A DNA stretch of 64,000 bases from Thozetella sp. PMI_491 (taxonomy: Eukaryota; Ascomycota; Sordariomycetes; Chaetosphaeriales; Chaetosphaeriaceae), in assembly GCA_021432635.1 (NCBI GenBank), contig MU270041.1, positions 1 through 64,000 on the forward strand, in the 5' to 3' direction. This document shows, piece after piece, positions 22,122 to 33,860 of this stretch. The position numbers and the translations under genes were made by a program. The notes beneath the pieces are model-generated. The model ran no database searches, was not told the DNA's origin, and saw only the letters and a program-made list of their open reading frames with translations. Within the stretch, counting starts at the first letter, position 1. The number at the start of each line of letters is the position of its first letter.

Positions 22122-23779
22122 TTATGTCACCTGTCCCACGGCGTCTGTTCTACTCCTCTCTCGCCAACCCCCCCGGGCCTCTTCTGGTGGCTCTGGGCGC
22201 TGTTCGACGTGGTGAACGTCCACTAAGTTCGTTTGGCTCTGTTCTTCGCCTAAATCGCTGCGTTTTCTCGACCGTGGCGATGAATTGCTTGTCTGCGCGC
22301 CGCCTGACTTTCGGTAGCCGCTCTTTGCACTACTCCGCCACGTTTTCAGGTTAATACTCTCGGGACTGAATCTTGGACCGATGTTCGGGAGGAACCGCTT
22401 GCGGAGCTGGTGGATTGCTGGTACGCTGGCGACCACAATGCCGGTCGTAAGTTCGATGCAGGACCACAAGGCCACACCAAAGAAACCCACTACGGGCGTC
22501 AGCATGCTGCCTCTCTTTGTACGGAGTCTCTGGAAATCTCACCGGTTACGTTGTCGGTCTGTGTAAACGCCACGAGGCTCTTCAACCTAACTATGCTAGA
22601 GGCAGTCAAGCTAGACGGGAGACCTGCATGTTAGCCCACTGAGAGCGCACCGGCTGGAGCAGGAGGAGACGAGACTGACAATATGCCCATGCCAAAGATG
22701 AACAAGACCCATATCTTCTTCTCTTTGGAGATATTGAGCTTGACAATCTGCCAAGCCGGCAGTGCTAGCATCCATATATCCAGAGCAATTTCGAAGCCCC
22801 CATGTGCCCAGGCCATTGCGGCGATGTTGATGCACGAACCCTTATGCTCGCCGTCCCAGCTCTCCCAGAAAAAGCTCAGTGGTCGGCATTGTAGCAGATC
22901 GACCGAAATAAACGCTGCGGTGAGCGTGATGTTGAAGGCCTGCGTCAGCCAGAGCCAGGTGTGGCATCTTCCCTCGGGGAAGATGCGCAGGAAGAAGAAG
23001 AGGATCGAGGATTTGACACATCCGATGGCGAAGGTATAGAGAACTTCGAATACGAAAAAGATCTTGAGGAACTCGGTGATCTGCGTCGGAGTGAGAGTCC
23101 ATATGTCCCTGCCATTGCCGTTCTGCTCCTCTGTTGCACATCATACATCAGTACCAGCTCACACTTCATGGGGGCGAATCCCAGTCTAACGGCGCAAATA
23201 CATACCAAAGAACGACGCAATAAGGAATCCGACCTTCGAAAACTTGAATTCAAGTTAGTTAAGTTGCTCCTCCTGGGGTTGGAAGCGCCCTTAAGGCCGA
23301 TCGGGGCAGGGACACGCACGTAGGCCAAGGTGATGGTGGTGTCATCCCACCACCAATTCGATAACCTCATTGCCTTGGACAGGAGTCTCAGAAGAAATGC
23401 GACCGATTCGAGCGTGAAGAGAAGCGCCTGCATCCTTTCCGTCATAGCCGACTGGTCACTGAGCGGAAAGCCGCAATTCGACCAGGTGATGCGCTTCACA
23501 GTCAGGGACTGGACCACCGTGCAGTTAGACTTGACACAGCTCGTGACAACATCGTTGTAGTGATCGTCTAGACATAAGCAGGTGTCGTCCGTGGCGGTAC
23601 ATGGCGACTCGGGCAGGGAGGCGGCAAGACATGATATCTGATCTCCAGGTAAGCAGCCGGGTTACCACAGGTGCCTTTGGGGGGACACGTACGCCACATG
23701 TCGGTATTCCGGTGAGGTTCATTGCCGTCGCCCACGTCGCTAGTGTCACCAACAGCACGATGAAGCGCGCGAGCCCCAT
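22122..23779 (-). CDS. CFEM-domain PTH11-like G-protein-coupled receptor
   Basis: Six exons (23779-23693, 23637-23320, 23242-23206, 23130-22680, 22610-22543, 22489-22122) join in frame to about 442 residues. A signal peptide (MGLARFIVLLVTLATWATA) precedes a CFEM module with eight cysteines (IPTCG, ISCLA, SPCTA, DTCLC, TSCVK, SNCTV, SNCGF). The seven-helix rhodopsin-fold core follows: WWWDDTTITLAY, RDIWTLTPTQITEFLKIFF, CVKSSILFFFLRIFP, DLLQCRPLSFFW, CINIAAMAWAHGGFEIALDI and VASVPAIHQLRKRF. The C-terminal tail of about 90 residues is hydrophilic. PTH11 of Magnaporthe, which senses surfaces before appressorium formation, is the best-known relative; a sensing role here is inference. Exon 3 is only 37 nt. 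The two rhodopsin-fold genes of the window are not adjacent. Confidence 0.87.
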
Positions 23780-26700
23780 AATGACTCGTTAACTAGAACC
23801 TATCTCAGCGGCCGGTGGCCGAGCATAGATACTGAGGCATAGGACTCCAGGAAACGCAAAGGTGCACGCCAGACGTGAGCTTGAACAACGGACATGGTCA
23901 ATTGATAATGGCGCAACAGCGGCCCGCAGCCAAGCAACTATCCACCCCTGGGCCGTTTTACATGGGTGCGCAGGCGAGCCGGCTCCTTCCTGCTCCGCCT
24001 GTTCGTTGACAGGTAGCTATGGGGTAGTATGGCGGCCGACATGGGTCTAATGGCAGACGAGAACGCGCTCAGACCGTGGCAGCGCTACCAGGCCCTGTGT
24101 TGTGCAGACCGACCCCCTCCAGACCCCTTCGCGTGCGGAGGGATGCATAGGATGCCGTCAAATGCGCTGACCTGTTGCCGGGGTGCAAGGAGAGGAGGCG
24201 GCACACCTGCAGCGATGATCAATAAGTAAGTGCTACTAAGATCCTGCCGTGTCACTCCAAGCTTACAAGACAGGGCGGGACGGCCCTCCCAGGTTTGTGG
24301 TTCCGGTAAGCCGCTGTCAAATGCAATACGCTCTCGCTTCTGCGCATGCGCATTTTACATGAAAACAATTTTATGCACGGCGGGAAACTGAGGGCGAGAT
24401 GGTATCTGTGGCCTGCGATCTCCCGCCCAGCGCCCAGCCCATGTACTACAGTACTATGTTTAAGGAAGAGGATGGACCTCAGAAGTGTGTAGCCACAGAG
24501 GATCTAGTCCATCGGGTGATCTGCGAAATGTGCCAGGCCACCCCAGTCCCCGCGTCAGGGGTGTCAAGCGACAAACTCCCAGGGCGACACGTTCCCTACT
24601 ACCTCGGTCAAAGCGTTGCAGTCGCATGCGACAGCCAGGGTGGGCAGCATTGCCCCGCGACAGTTGACAGCGGAAGGGCCAACGTTTGTTTGCCCTCGCT
24701 CTTCGGAGACCCGCCGGGTCAGGGGAGAGGGAGAATGAGGTGCTGCGCTATCCTGATCGAGATAACTCCCAGTCCTAAACGGCGCGAGAGTGCATTTCTC
24801 ACACAAAGGGTCATCGGCTCCCGATCGGTTACGGGGAATCCCCGATGCGCTCGAAACTTGTAGTGTATATGATATGTGATTCGACCCCCGGAGGCGCTAC
24901 GTTACCCTGGACTGAGCACGCGCCTCTCACAGATCGCTTGCCCCGCCGGAACCAAAGAATGAGGGAAGCAATATCGCGGGGAACGGGGGGGCCAGCATGC
25001 TCGAGGCAGATCGTCGGTACGTTCTGGAGTAGGGACGCACCCAGATACCCTTGATATAGCCACTAGAAAATGCGCAAATGTTCTCTTGTCTTTCGCGCAA
25101 CCTCGGCGTCGAGTGAGTTTCACGTAGGCGGTCCGCTTGGCACATGCACGCGTTTGGATGCGATAGATCATGTTGACGAAGCACTTTCTTTTTTCGAACT
25201 AGCCCTCTCAACCACCCCTGTCGACACATTTCCCTTACCAAGCTGGCTCCGCCACACGTCCGGGATTCTGTCAACATTGGCACAGTCACCTACGATATCA
25301 ACTGCCGACCGGAGGGGTTCTGGGATTGGAGCGGTTCCGGATGTGCATGTCCCTTGTCGCGTCGCCATATGTCTAGCCCCATGATGGCCGCGTTGGCCGC
25401 CCACATGGCATGTGGGTTCTACGTAAGGCATTAAGTCGATAAGGCTCACCGCCCATCCATCTAAGCAACTGCATTGACCTCGAGCTTGAGGGTAAAAAGT
25501 GTATGAGGGCATTACAAAAGAGGGGTTAGAGAGGAAGCGAATAGCCCGGACGACCGTGAACGCGATCGTCCTAGCTAAAGTTTAACGTATTTGGAAGTGT
25601 CCTCCTTAGCCAGCATCACAAGACTTGGAGAACACTCGCCGGCATCCTTCCTAACAGCCCGAAGCAGAGACGGAAGCGTATGAAGGCTATGTACAACCGG
25701 CCGTGGTGCAGACCTACGAGTCACTTCATCTAAATAGTTTGCTAGCGAATGAATGTTTCAATGTCAGACTTCTTGTACAGAACCCCTGCTAGTCACTTGT
25801 TTCAATCTCTTGACTTGTTTCGGCTCCGCCACGCCATACGCCGAGTAAGATGTTCGGTATCCTATTACAGAGATTGCCTTTCCTTCAAAGGTTGTCAGGC
25901 CCGCTCCCTCTAGCACAGAGTGGGGTCAATAGTATACCTGCTGAAGACTAAGGCAAGCAAAACCTGGCTGGCTGGAGCCAGTCTTCTAAGAACATGGCTA
26001 ACGTTTGCATGTACTATCATTTTCTAAGCAGAAATCTTATGATCCACATTAGCATTCAGGGGCTCGAAGCCTTCATACCTGAACAGTGCATAGTAATATG
26101 CAGCTCTTGTACATATAACTTGCTTTCTCTACGAGCCCATCTGGCTCCATCCCTGCTCGGATGTGATGCAGTCGGTTGGTATGCGGAAAAATTAAAAGTA
26201 TACTCTTGAAACTATTGAACTTCACTACAACCGGCATTCGCGGCCTGTTTATACGTTGGACGAATACCTGCTGGAAACGGCTGCACCCAAATGCTCAAAA
26301 TTGCAATGATGTCTCCTAGCAAGAGGAAACATAATACTACAAGGTCGACCCTGGCCGCTCGTGTCAGCTGATCGGCAGGTTGGTACCGCCGAAGCTACCG
26401 AAAACTCAACTATATTTACCACGAACCCCACGAATATCTGCCTACCTAGGTATCCGTACTAAAGACGTCTTCTAGGGCTGTCGCTAATAGCGATGTAAAA
26501 CTTCTGCTCCAGTAAGATGGGCTCATTTGTGGATAGTCCTCTCACCACCTCCAGCGTGAGTTGAGTATGAGTCTCAGGAGCTAGAGTGCCATTATCTTTC
26601 TGGGATGCGCTTTCCCATCTAAATACTGCTGACTGTTGTATCAAACATACATTCTCTCGAACTCGGCTGGAGGCTGTCCAACAAGAGTGGAATCTTGATG

Positions 26701-27602
26701 AATCCAGCAAGTGGAATTATGCTTCATAGGACCTTTCCTGCCTTTGATAAGACTTCTCAGCCGAATCCAGCAGGGCTTTTCGGTCAGATTGCTTGCCCCA
26801 ACCAGTCTTGGAAGTAAATCTTGGGCAAACGAGGATGTGGTAGCTAACTTTGTCAAGCGTACTGTCGGATCAAGAGCTCGCGTGTAAGAGGAGTGGCCCA
26901 CTCTTAGCTGATAGGTAGTTTGTCTCTTCACTTACACGCAGACTATCCAGGAGCTCTGTTGTGGCTGCAGCGAAATTACAGCAGGGTTGTCTGAGCCTAG
27001 CGTTTTATTCTACATCTAGATTAGATCCGAGAACGTTGCAACGAATCGACGATCCTCAAACATGGCGGCCACGTCTTGTAAATTAGATGGTGTGCCCGAC
27101 TCTGTTTAGTAAGATAGCTAGGTGCAGGGGTTTTGCTGTGTCTAGGCTAAGAAAAGACAGCCTTCCTGCCAAAGTCTACCTCTCCACTGGGGGTGTTTAT
27201 CAAGGGTCCACGAAGCATCCTTGCAGCTGAGGCTCCTGGCATTTTAGTAGCGCTGACAGCCCCAGATCCCTACCCACTTGGCGGCTGCGATTGGGCAAGT
27301 CGCCAGGCAAAGAGATTTGTGCCGCAATTTTTTGTCCTTATTCAGCAGTTGGGAGGGTATCGTAGCTGCATGCCGAGAGCGCCCCCAAGATTACACTTCC
27401 TACAAAGCTCTTGTTGCAGGAACTTTACTCATTTCGTCACTGGCGCGATCTAACAAGATCCAGGGCAGCTCGCTCCTGTCCGCGCCCATTGAAATGTCGC
27501 GCTCCGGCCCTGCGAGGGGGACAAGACTACTGGAAACCATCCTCTTCCACCGTCCCTCGTTTTGTATGTCGCGTTTTTGGCTTCACTAATAACAAAGAAA
27601 AC
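23780..27602. other. 3.8-kb gene-free stretch
   Basis: No open frame here has a domain or a plausible exon chain. The minus-strand frames around 26459-26931 overlap in two phases and match nothing I know. The tract looks richer in A and T than the genes, mainly from about 25500 onward, which could reflect decayed repeats, but I saw no terminal repeats or transposase remnants. Confidence 0.5.
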
Positions 27603-29044
27603 ATGAAAATGCAGCTTCCTCCCATGAGGACATCATGGGCATCACTCCTTTTTCTGGTCCCTGCGATGCTGCCCAGCAGCCAGGCCCCGCTGTTTTCAGC
27701 AAATGCAGACAGCGTATCTGATCTTAACGACGCTCTCGGGAAACTCAACAACGTGACAGTGTACAAAAATCTAACAAAGGTCGGCTACCAGTATGATATT
27801 GAACGCGGCTGGTCGATGAGGTGGAATGTCTAGTGCGCAGTCTACAGCAGAGGGACCAGATGTGATGTACGTGAGGGCTAACCCCGAGCTGTCAACAGAC
27901 GTACCCTTCCGTTTTTCAACGATTACTGAATGGGAAAAGCACTGCAAGTCACCTCAGCTTGTCCGACCTGTGGCCAGTTTGAAACGAGTGCTGACATCGG
28001 CGGAAGGTCATTGTTCCTAATGACGTAGCCTTCGCCAAAGTCGACTCCTGGAATGTCGCGAATACCAGCCAGGCAACCTCCCTGATCGAGTACACCATCA
28101 TCCCAGAGGAGGTTTCTATGGCGTCTATCACCAGGGGCGATACTATCATCGAGCATACGCAGCTCACGAGCTCAACAGTCTCTAATGTGACCGGTGGGCA
28201 AATCATGATGTTCACCAAGCAGCCCGCCGATGACGTGGTAATCACCACCGGTGCCGCCACACGTAGCACTGTGGTGAACCCAGACGTCTCATTCAGCGGA
28301 GGGCTCCTTCAAGTAGTCGACTCGCTGGTAAATGTGCCGGAAGGACTGGAGTCTATCACCCGCGGGGCGTATACCGACCTCGAAGCGTTTCTCGGAGCGC
28401 TGTACGCCGCCGACCTGGTTGACGAGTTCACCCAGACGCCCAACATCACCATATTTGCACCGAACAACGCAGCTTTCCAAAAGCTGGCGGGCACTCTGGA
28501 AGCCATGGACAAGGACAGCCTCGCCAAGGTGCTGCGCTACCATATGGTCCCAGCCCAGGTGGACTACACGGTCAGCTACTTAAACGGAACCAAGATGCCT
28601 ACCTCGGCCGGAAGTGGCAAGGACTTGCGCATCACGCGCTTCACCAACTTTATATATGTCAACTCTGCGCAGATCATCCAGACCGATATCCTGCTTTCGA
28701 ATGGGGTCGTGCAGATGATCGATAACGTGCTCAACCCGGACGCCGACAGCTCACTGCCAAATGTTAGCGCGAGCGTGCAGGCGCCCGTTTTTCCTTTGAC
28801 CGGCTCTACTGCGACGGGGTCGGCGGCGCCCACGCCCTTCGTCACCTATCTACCATGCACTACCTGCACTTCAGCAGCAGATGCGACAGGCGGCGGAGCG
28901 GCGAACCCAACGGCGAGCGGCAAATCGAGCTCGAGCAAAAATGGGGCCGCTCTGGCAAGGTGTACGGGGCTCCCAGCAGTCGCCGAAATTGGAGTCGGCC
29001 TCGCGGTAGGAGTGATGGGAATGGATCTACTGGGCTTCGCCTGA
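27603..29044 (+). CDS. Secreted FAS1 (fasciclin) domain protein, probably GPI-anchored
   Basis: Proposed exons 27603-27779, 27841-27870 and 28007-29044 give about 414 residues. The start ATG at 27603 opens a signal peptide (SWASLLFLVPAMLPSSQA). Two FAS1 repeats follow: a divergent first one from VIVPNDVAFAKVD to LLQVVDSLVNVP, and a clear second one with TPNITIFAPNNAAFQKL, VLRYHMVPAQVDY and NGVVQMIDNVLNP. The tail is rich in Ser, Ala and Gly and ends in a hydrophobic segment (GVGLAVGVMGMDLLGFA), consistent with GPI anchoring. FAS1 proteins mediate adhesion. The 5' structure is uncertain: the first intron would use a GTCGGC donor, and exon 2 is just 30 nt. The third exon is secure. Confidence 0.75.
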
Positions 29045-29272
29045 GCTTGCCCAGTGAGCGACACTGGGTGACATGGGGATCCAAGGGCTTCTTTACGAGC
29101 GTTTAAGGAGACGTTTCAGACCAACGGAAGGCGTGTCTATCGTTTTCACCTGCTAGGTGCTCGGTAATTGTGCAGTTTGCCAGTAGGTTGGTATAGAATG
29201 GGCGAGCAATCAAAGCTCCTAAATACATAATGCAAAGAGGCTATTTACAGAAGGTGCCATTGCCAATTATAC
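29045..29272. other. Gap between convergent FAS1 and GH43 genes
   Basis: 228 bp shared by the 3' ends of two convergent secreted-protein genes. No terminator signal was identified. Confidence 0.4.
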
Positions 29273-30343
29273 TTAAATCGGGTCTTCGAAGAATTTGAAG
29301 CTGAAGCCGGTGTTCTGGTTGTCGCCAGGCACATTTGCACGGCTGTAGGTGGTCTTGCTCCACCAAACAAAGCTCCCAGTGAACCACTCCCGCGCCCCCC
29401 AGCTGTAGGGGGTACCTTTCCTGACGCCATGGAATACGAAGGGAATGTGGTTGACGCCGCCGGGACTCTCGTTGACGTTACCGTCGGGCAGAACAAAGGT
29501 GTGGTGTCCAGGGCCATCGATCCACAGTGTCGCATCCCAGCCAGCCATCAACCTATCTTGCTCTGAACCGAAGAGACAGCCGTTCGACTTGTACCAATCC
29601 CACACGTACGTAGGATCACCGCCCTTGCGGAGGCGAAGGTCGGCGAGGCAGTACCTCTTGTCCCAGCTGCCGTTGGCAGAGTAGACGATGTGCAGCTGTC
29701 CATCTGGGTCGACGATTGCCTCGGGTCCTTCGTTTATCAATGGGTGGTCGCCTTGCTCCCAAGATTCACGGGGCTGCGAGATGACATATCGAGGCCCAGT
29801 GGGCGATAGAGGACCAGCCATGCGGCAGATGTAAAGCGTTTGCTCGACGTTCTCGGTGCCTTCCCAGCCGGACCAGACAAAGTAGCGCTGCCCCTCGAAG
29901 GTGAACATGGTGCCGTCGATAGCCCATCGGTCATCCGGGAGAGCCAACTTCTGCTCGACCGAGAAAGGGCCCAGAGGCGATCCGGCACTAATCACATACA
30001 TGCGGTGAGCGGCATCGTTGCCGGCGGAAAAGTAAATATACGTGGTGCCGCCGTCTGTCGTAATTTCCGGGGCCCATACGGAGCCGTGGCCTGCCGTGTC
30101 GGTCCAGATCTTGTGGTCACTGGCCGTCGCAAGGCCGACAATCGATGAGGCCGCGCGAACGTAGATGGCGCCCCCGTCTGACGCAGCTGAGTAATAGGTG
30201 TCGCCGACTTTCATGATCGAAGGATCCGCGCCATGATTGATACTGACGGCAGCCGCAGATCCAACAAAGACGCAGAGCACGCCCACCAATGCCAAAAAAA
30301 TGGCAGCGGATCCCCGCCGGAACTGCAATAACGAAAAACGCAT
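29273..30343 (-). CDS. Secreted glycoside hydrolase family 43 enzyme
   Basis: An intronless gene of 356 residues. The N-terminus is basic and then hydrophobic (SAAIFLALVGVLCVFVGSAAA), a signal peptide or signal anchor. The five-bladed beta-propeller signature residues are all present: catalytic base Asp in GADPSIMKVGDTYY, pKa-modulating Asp in DRWAIDGTMF, and catalytic acid Glu in INEGPEAIV. SVWAPEI is the other typical GH43 block. Family members are arabinofuranosidases, arabinanases and xylosidases acting on plant hemicellulose and pectin; the form without an added module fits an alpha-L-arabinofuranosidase-like enzyme, but the exact activity is not decided by sequence. Confidence 0.88.
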   Translation of the reverse strand: MRFSLLQFRRGSAAIFLALVGVLCVFVGSAAAVSINHGADPSIMKVGDTYYSAASDGGAIYVRAASSIVGLATASDHKIWTDTAGHGSVWAPEITTDGGTTYIYFSAGNDAAHRMYVISAGSPLGPFSVEQKLALPDDRWAIDGTMFTFEGQRYFVWSGWEGTENVEQTLYICRMAGPLSPTGPRYVISQPRESWEQGDHPLINEGPEAIVDPDGQLHIVYSANGSWDKRYCLADLRLRKGGDPTYVWDWYKSNGCLFGSEQDRLMAGWDATLWIDGPGHHTFVLPDGNVNESPGGVNHIPFVFHGVRKGTPYSWGAREWFTGSFVWWSKTTYSRANVPGDNQNTGFSFKFFEDPI

Positions 30344-31983
30344 ATTTGCAGCAGCTGTACAATTACAGAAGAGTTGTAGCGCGTGTTTTGCTACCCATCT
30401 CTTTGGGAGGGCTTTCTTTATACTAAGGTATGAATCACGGGAGGGTTACATTCTGTCCCTTGCGCGCCAAGATGGCACCGCCAGGAAGCGATCCTCCCTT
30501 ACTAGAGAACGCATCCACACTAGATCGATGTAGGATTCAATATTCAATAGGCACCAACCAGACTACCTGACAAGCAATTTCTTGGTCTCTGAGATAATAC
30601 CACCCTGGTTGGCGCAGATGTCACGTCGTCTTCGCTGCGGTGGCGTGGTTGGGCGCATCGTCGGAAGGATCGAGTTGCGCCTCGGTGGTATTTGCTTTTG
30701 GTAGCTTATACGTTAGTTAGGATCCTGAAATGGATACCTTAGCCTCATTATACCTACTAAACTTAGGCGCGATTTCGTCAACTCGCCAAAGCAGGCCTAA
30801 TAGACGATTCCCCACCAACCGCGGACAAGGGAACTTTTTCAGCCAATTTATATAGCCTTTGCTAACCCTTTGGTGGCAATCAGTCCACTCTTCTCCTGGC
30901 TGTATCAATGGATCATGCGTGCTCATGTTCTGTTTGCAGACAGGAGCGATGCAGTCACGTAATATACCCTCCAGGGCGTTGACGAAGTCCTGATCGCATG
31001 GCGTAGTTACCTACTGAGCCAAGGAGGCCGGCCGTCTTGACAGGAAATCGTATAAAGCTAGGAGCGCTAGTCATTGGAAATGCTCCAAGGAATAGCCCCT
31101 CTCGACCAGTGATGAACTTCAAGACACTAAGGTCGAGACACTCCCAATAGATCTCGCTATCGCAAACCGTCAGGAAACGTTACCACTTCTTGCATGGGGG
31201 ACAGGGGAGGTTCGGGTCCCAAAAGAGGCTTACGGCTGCGACTAGGGCTCGCTGTTGTCGGACGAGCGGAGAAGCCAAAGGAGCGAGAGTCGTGCCTTTC
31301 CGAACTCCAGTTGCATTCGATAGGAGCAACTCTATCAGTGGGTAGTCCGGATTAGGCTTCCAAAGTTGCAAGAAACCCTAGTTCGCACCCGTAACAGTTA
31401 CCACTGCGATGATCAGCGTCGCATTCGGTAGTTGCGCCGCATCTGGCCGGCAGTCAAGCGAGGTAGCAGCAGTGCAGCGGGCTAGCGCGCGCTGCACGGT
31501 ACCTTAGCATGTGGCCCTAAGTAGGTAACCTCGTTGGATAGGGAGCCATGCTCTTGGTCATCATTGCCAGTATCTTAGCCACTCCAACAAATTCACACAC
31601 GGCGCTTCCTCGGCTTACCAGATCTTAACGATGTGTCTTATCTTGCTTTGTAAACGCGCTAGCTCTCCGAAAGAAAGACCGCCCTCTCAATCAGATCTCA
31701 TTTCACCTAATTATACTATTAGTGGAGTCTGTGTGCTCTGTCTAAGAGAATCTGAGGAAGTTGAATCAAGTTCTAAGTGAAATAGGATATTGGCAACGAC
31801 TTTTACACAAAGTATTTGTATAGGTATAAGCAAGGACTGGGACCTTCGATTAATCAAAGAAGGAGAGTGCCTTTTTTTCATGTTGCTATCTATTCAGCTT
31901 ATATGACAAATTACCTGTGAGTAGGTAGGGGTGATAGGAACAAAGACAGAAAGATCTTTGTGCAGAGTCTCCCCAGGCAGTTA
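30344..31983. other. Intergenic between GH43 and HET genes
   Basis: Contains the GH43 promoter and the 3' flank of the HET gene. Short frames (for example 30717-30926 minus) have no support. Confidence 0.5.
30417..30422 (-). promoter_or_regulatory. TATA box of the GH43 gene
   Basis: TATAAA on the minus strand, about 75-80 bp before the ATG at 30343. Motif and spacing only. Confidence 0.45.
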
Positions 31984-33860
31984 CTACAAGTCTATCTGGA
32001 CAAGAGTATCTGGTGGTTGTTGAGACTCCTCTGCCTCTGACCGCACCGGTAGAACTAGCGCGATCGGGGTTTTAGGAGTTGTTGGCAACACCGGTGTATC
32101 TGATCTGATCGATCGTTGGAGAGTTGCCGACAGCAGTGGTGGAATCGGCGTCAAGGGAGTACGGGGAGTCACCGGCCGCTCTGCGATCCACGCAATGCTC
32201 GATGGAGGCAGCGGCGGTGCGTCTCGTATATCTATGTGTAAGATGGGGCAAGTCGTCGGGAATGACTCGACCTCGGCTTCCCCTTCACGAATTGAAACAG
32301 CAATCTCGAAATCCTCGATCCTTAGACGATCCGTGAGGTTCCTGATGTCTGGGAGCTCGTCGAGGACATTCCGCCAATCCATTGACTCGTCCAAATTCCT
32401 TTGGAGAACCAGAAACAGCAGACGACTCTCGACTGACGTTTTTTCCATAACTAGACAGCGTGGAGGGTCAGTGCCGCGACGACCGCGAAAGTCAAAGAGC
32501 ACTGCGAAGTCCAAGGTTAAGTTTCCAACAGATGCCGTGAAGGAAAAGGCGACGATCGTCTTTTTGGACTGAGGTCTGAAGCAAACACGTCTTCGGTGGT
32601 CCCAGCATCCTGCCGGGACGTCGCTATCGGTCCGCATTTTTACAGAGTCATATATGGGCATGTGAAAAGCAGGGTATGAAGAGGGATTTTGGAAGGATGA
32701 AGATAGTGAGGGCAAACTGGTGTCGTTTAGGGATGGAATCTGCATGTTGATTGAGATGTAGAATGTGTGGATCCGGGTGCTTCGATAGAAATAGTACTCC
32801 GGATCATTCTTGCCGCATCGAGCAATGGCTGGGTTTGTCTCGCGCACCAGAAGGCCAGGTCCAACTTTTTTCAGATGGATCCCGATGTCGTCGAAGTCAT
32901 CAGGACTCCCGAGGTGACCCAAGCGCAAGACGTAGCGGCTCACATCGTCCACACTATCCGACCATGGCAGCGGAAACCGGTTCAGGTAAGTCGAAATCTT
33001 CAGACCTTTATTGGTGATTCCATATCCTGATATGGCCTCGTCTTTATAAGGCCGGATATCATAGCAGTCTCGAAACTCGGCAGGCGACGAGGCGAGCAGG
33101 GAACAGAAAGGCTCCTGGGGTTCACCAGCAGCCGGCTGCCACGAGAAGAGGCTGAGATCCACTTCTTGCTTGATAATTTCCCTTGAAGGCGACGGAAGGC
33201 ATTCGGTCCTTCGCCATAGATCAATGGCATGTTGACGTCAAACAGACCCAACAGACAGTACGCAATGTCCTCGGTCCGAGAAGTCTCACGTTGAGATGCC
33301 CATGCCATCTTCTGAGCCGCCGAGTACCATTTTATGGGAGTGAAGCCACAGATAGCAGAGCTGGGTATGCCGGTTATCTCGGAAATGTTTGCAGCGTAGT
33401 CATGTTTTGATCCTCTGAGACACCAGGCTTGATCATACAGCTTGACATTGGTTGGCGCCAGCATTTCTTGAAGCGTCCATCCTCTTCTTAACCAACGACA
33501 ACTAGCCAGCCCTTGCCCAGTCTCTGTTGTCGGGTCTAGGTCGGCAAGGTAGACAAGGCAGACTTTTGCTCTCTGATACCACCGGAACATAGAGTTGATG
33601 GATTCTGTCAGCTCGGCACTGCTATCTTTGTTGATGCAGCAAGTGTCTACCCATGCAAACTGCACTCCGTATTCCAAAGCGAGGCGGCAAGCCTCAGTAA
33701 TCTTGGCATAACCATGCTTGGTTGGTAGATACCCTGAAGACATTTCCCCGTAGGAGACTTCCTCGCCGCTTTTCCATGTGTGCGATAGAATTGCATATTC
33801 CGGCACTTCGGACTCGTTGAAGTCCTGGAACTTCAGTGTGCTCGCATGCAGGAGCCTCAT
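31984..33860 (-). pseudogene. HET-domain (heterokaryon incompatibility) gene with a frameshift
   Basis: From the ATG at 33860 the protein opens MRLLHASTLKF and continues with the HET hallmarks EYAILSHTW, GVQFAWVDTCCINKDSSAEL, INSMFRWYQRAKVCLVYLAD, WLRRGWTLQEMLAP and YCLLGLFDVNMPLIYGEG. After AFRRLQ the conserved continuation EIIKQEVDLSLFSW lies in another frame, starting at 33180. No intron fits between them, since the two pieces abut at 33181-33182. The change corresponds to one missing base (or two extra). The downstream frame then runs about 398 codons to a stop at 31984. Without correction translation stops near 33000 after about 286 residues. This could be a real inactivating allele, as HET genes are often decayed, or an assembly error. 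HET proteins trigger cell death when unlike hyphae fuse. Confidence 0.78.

Noticed and set aside
26459-26931. Two overlapping minus-strand frames that could be a small gene
   Set aside because: They are in different phases, match no family known to me, and no convincing intron joins them.
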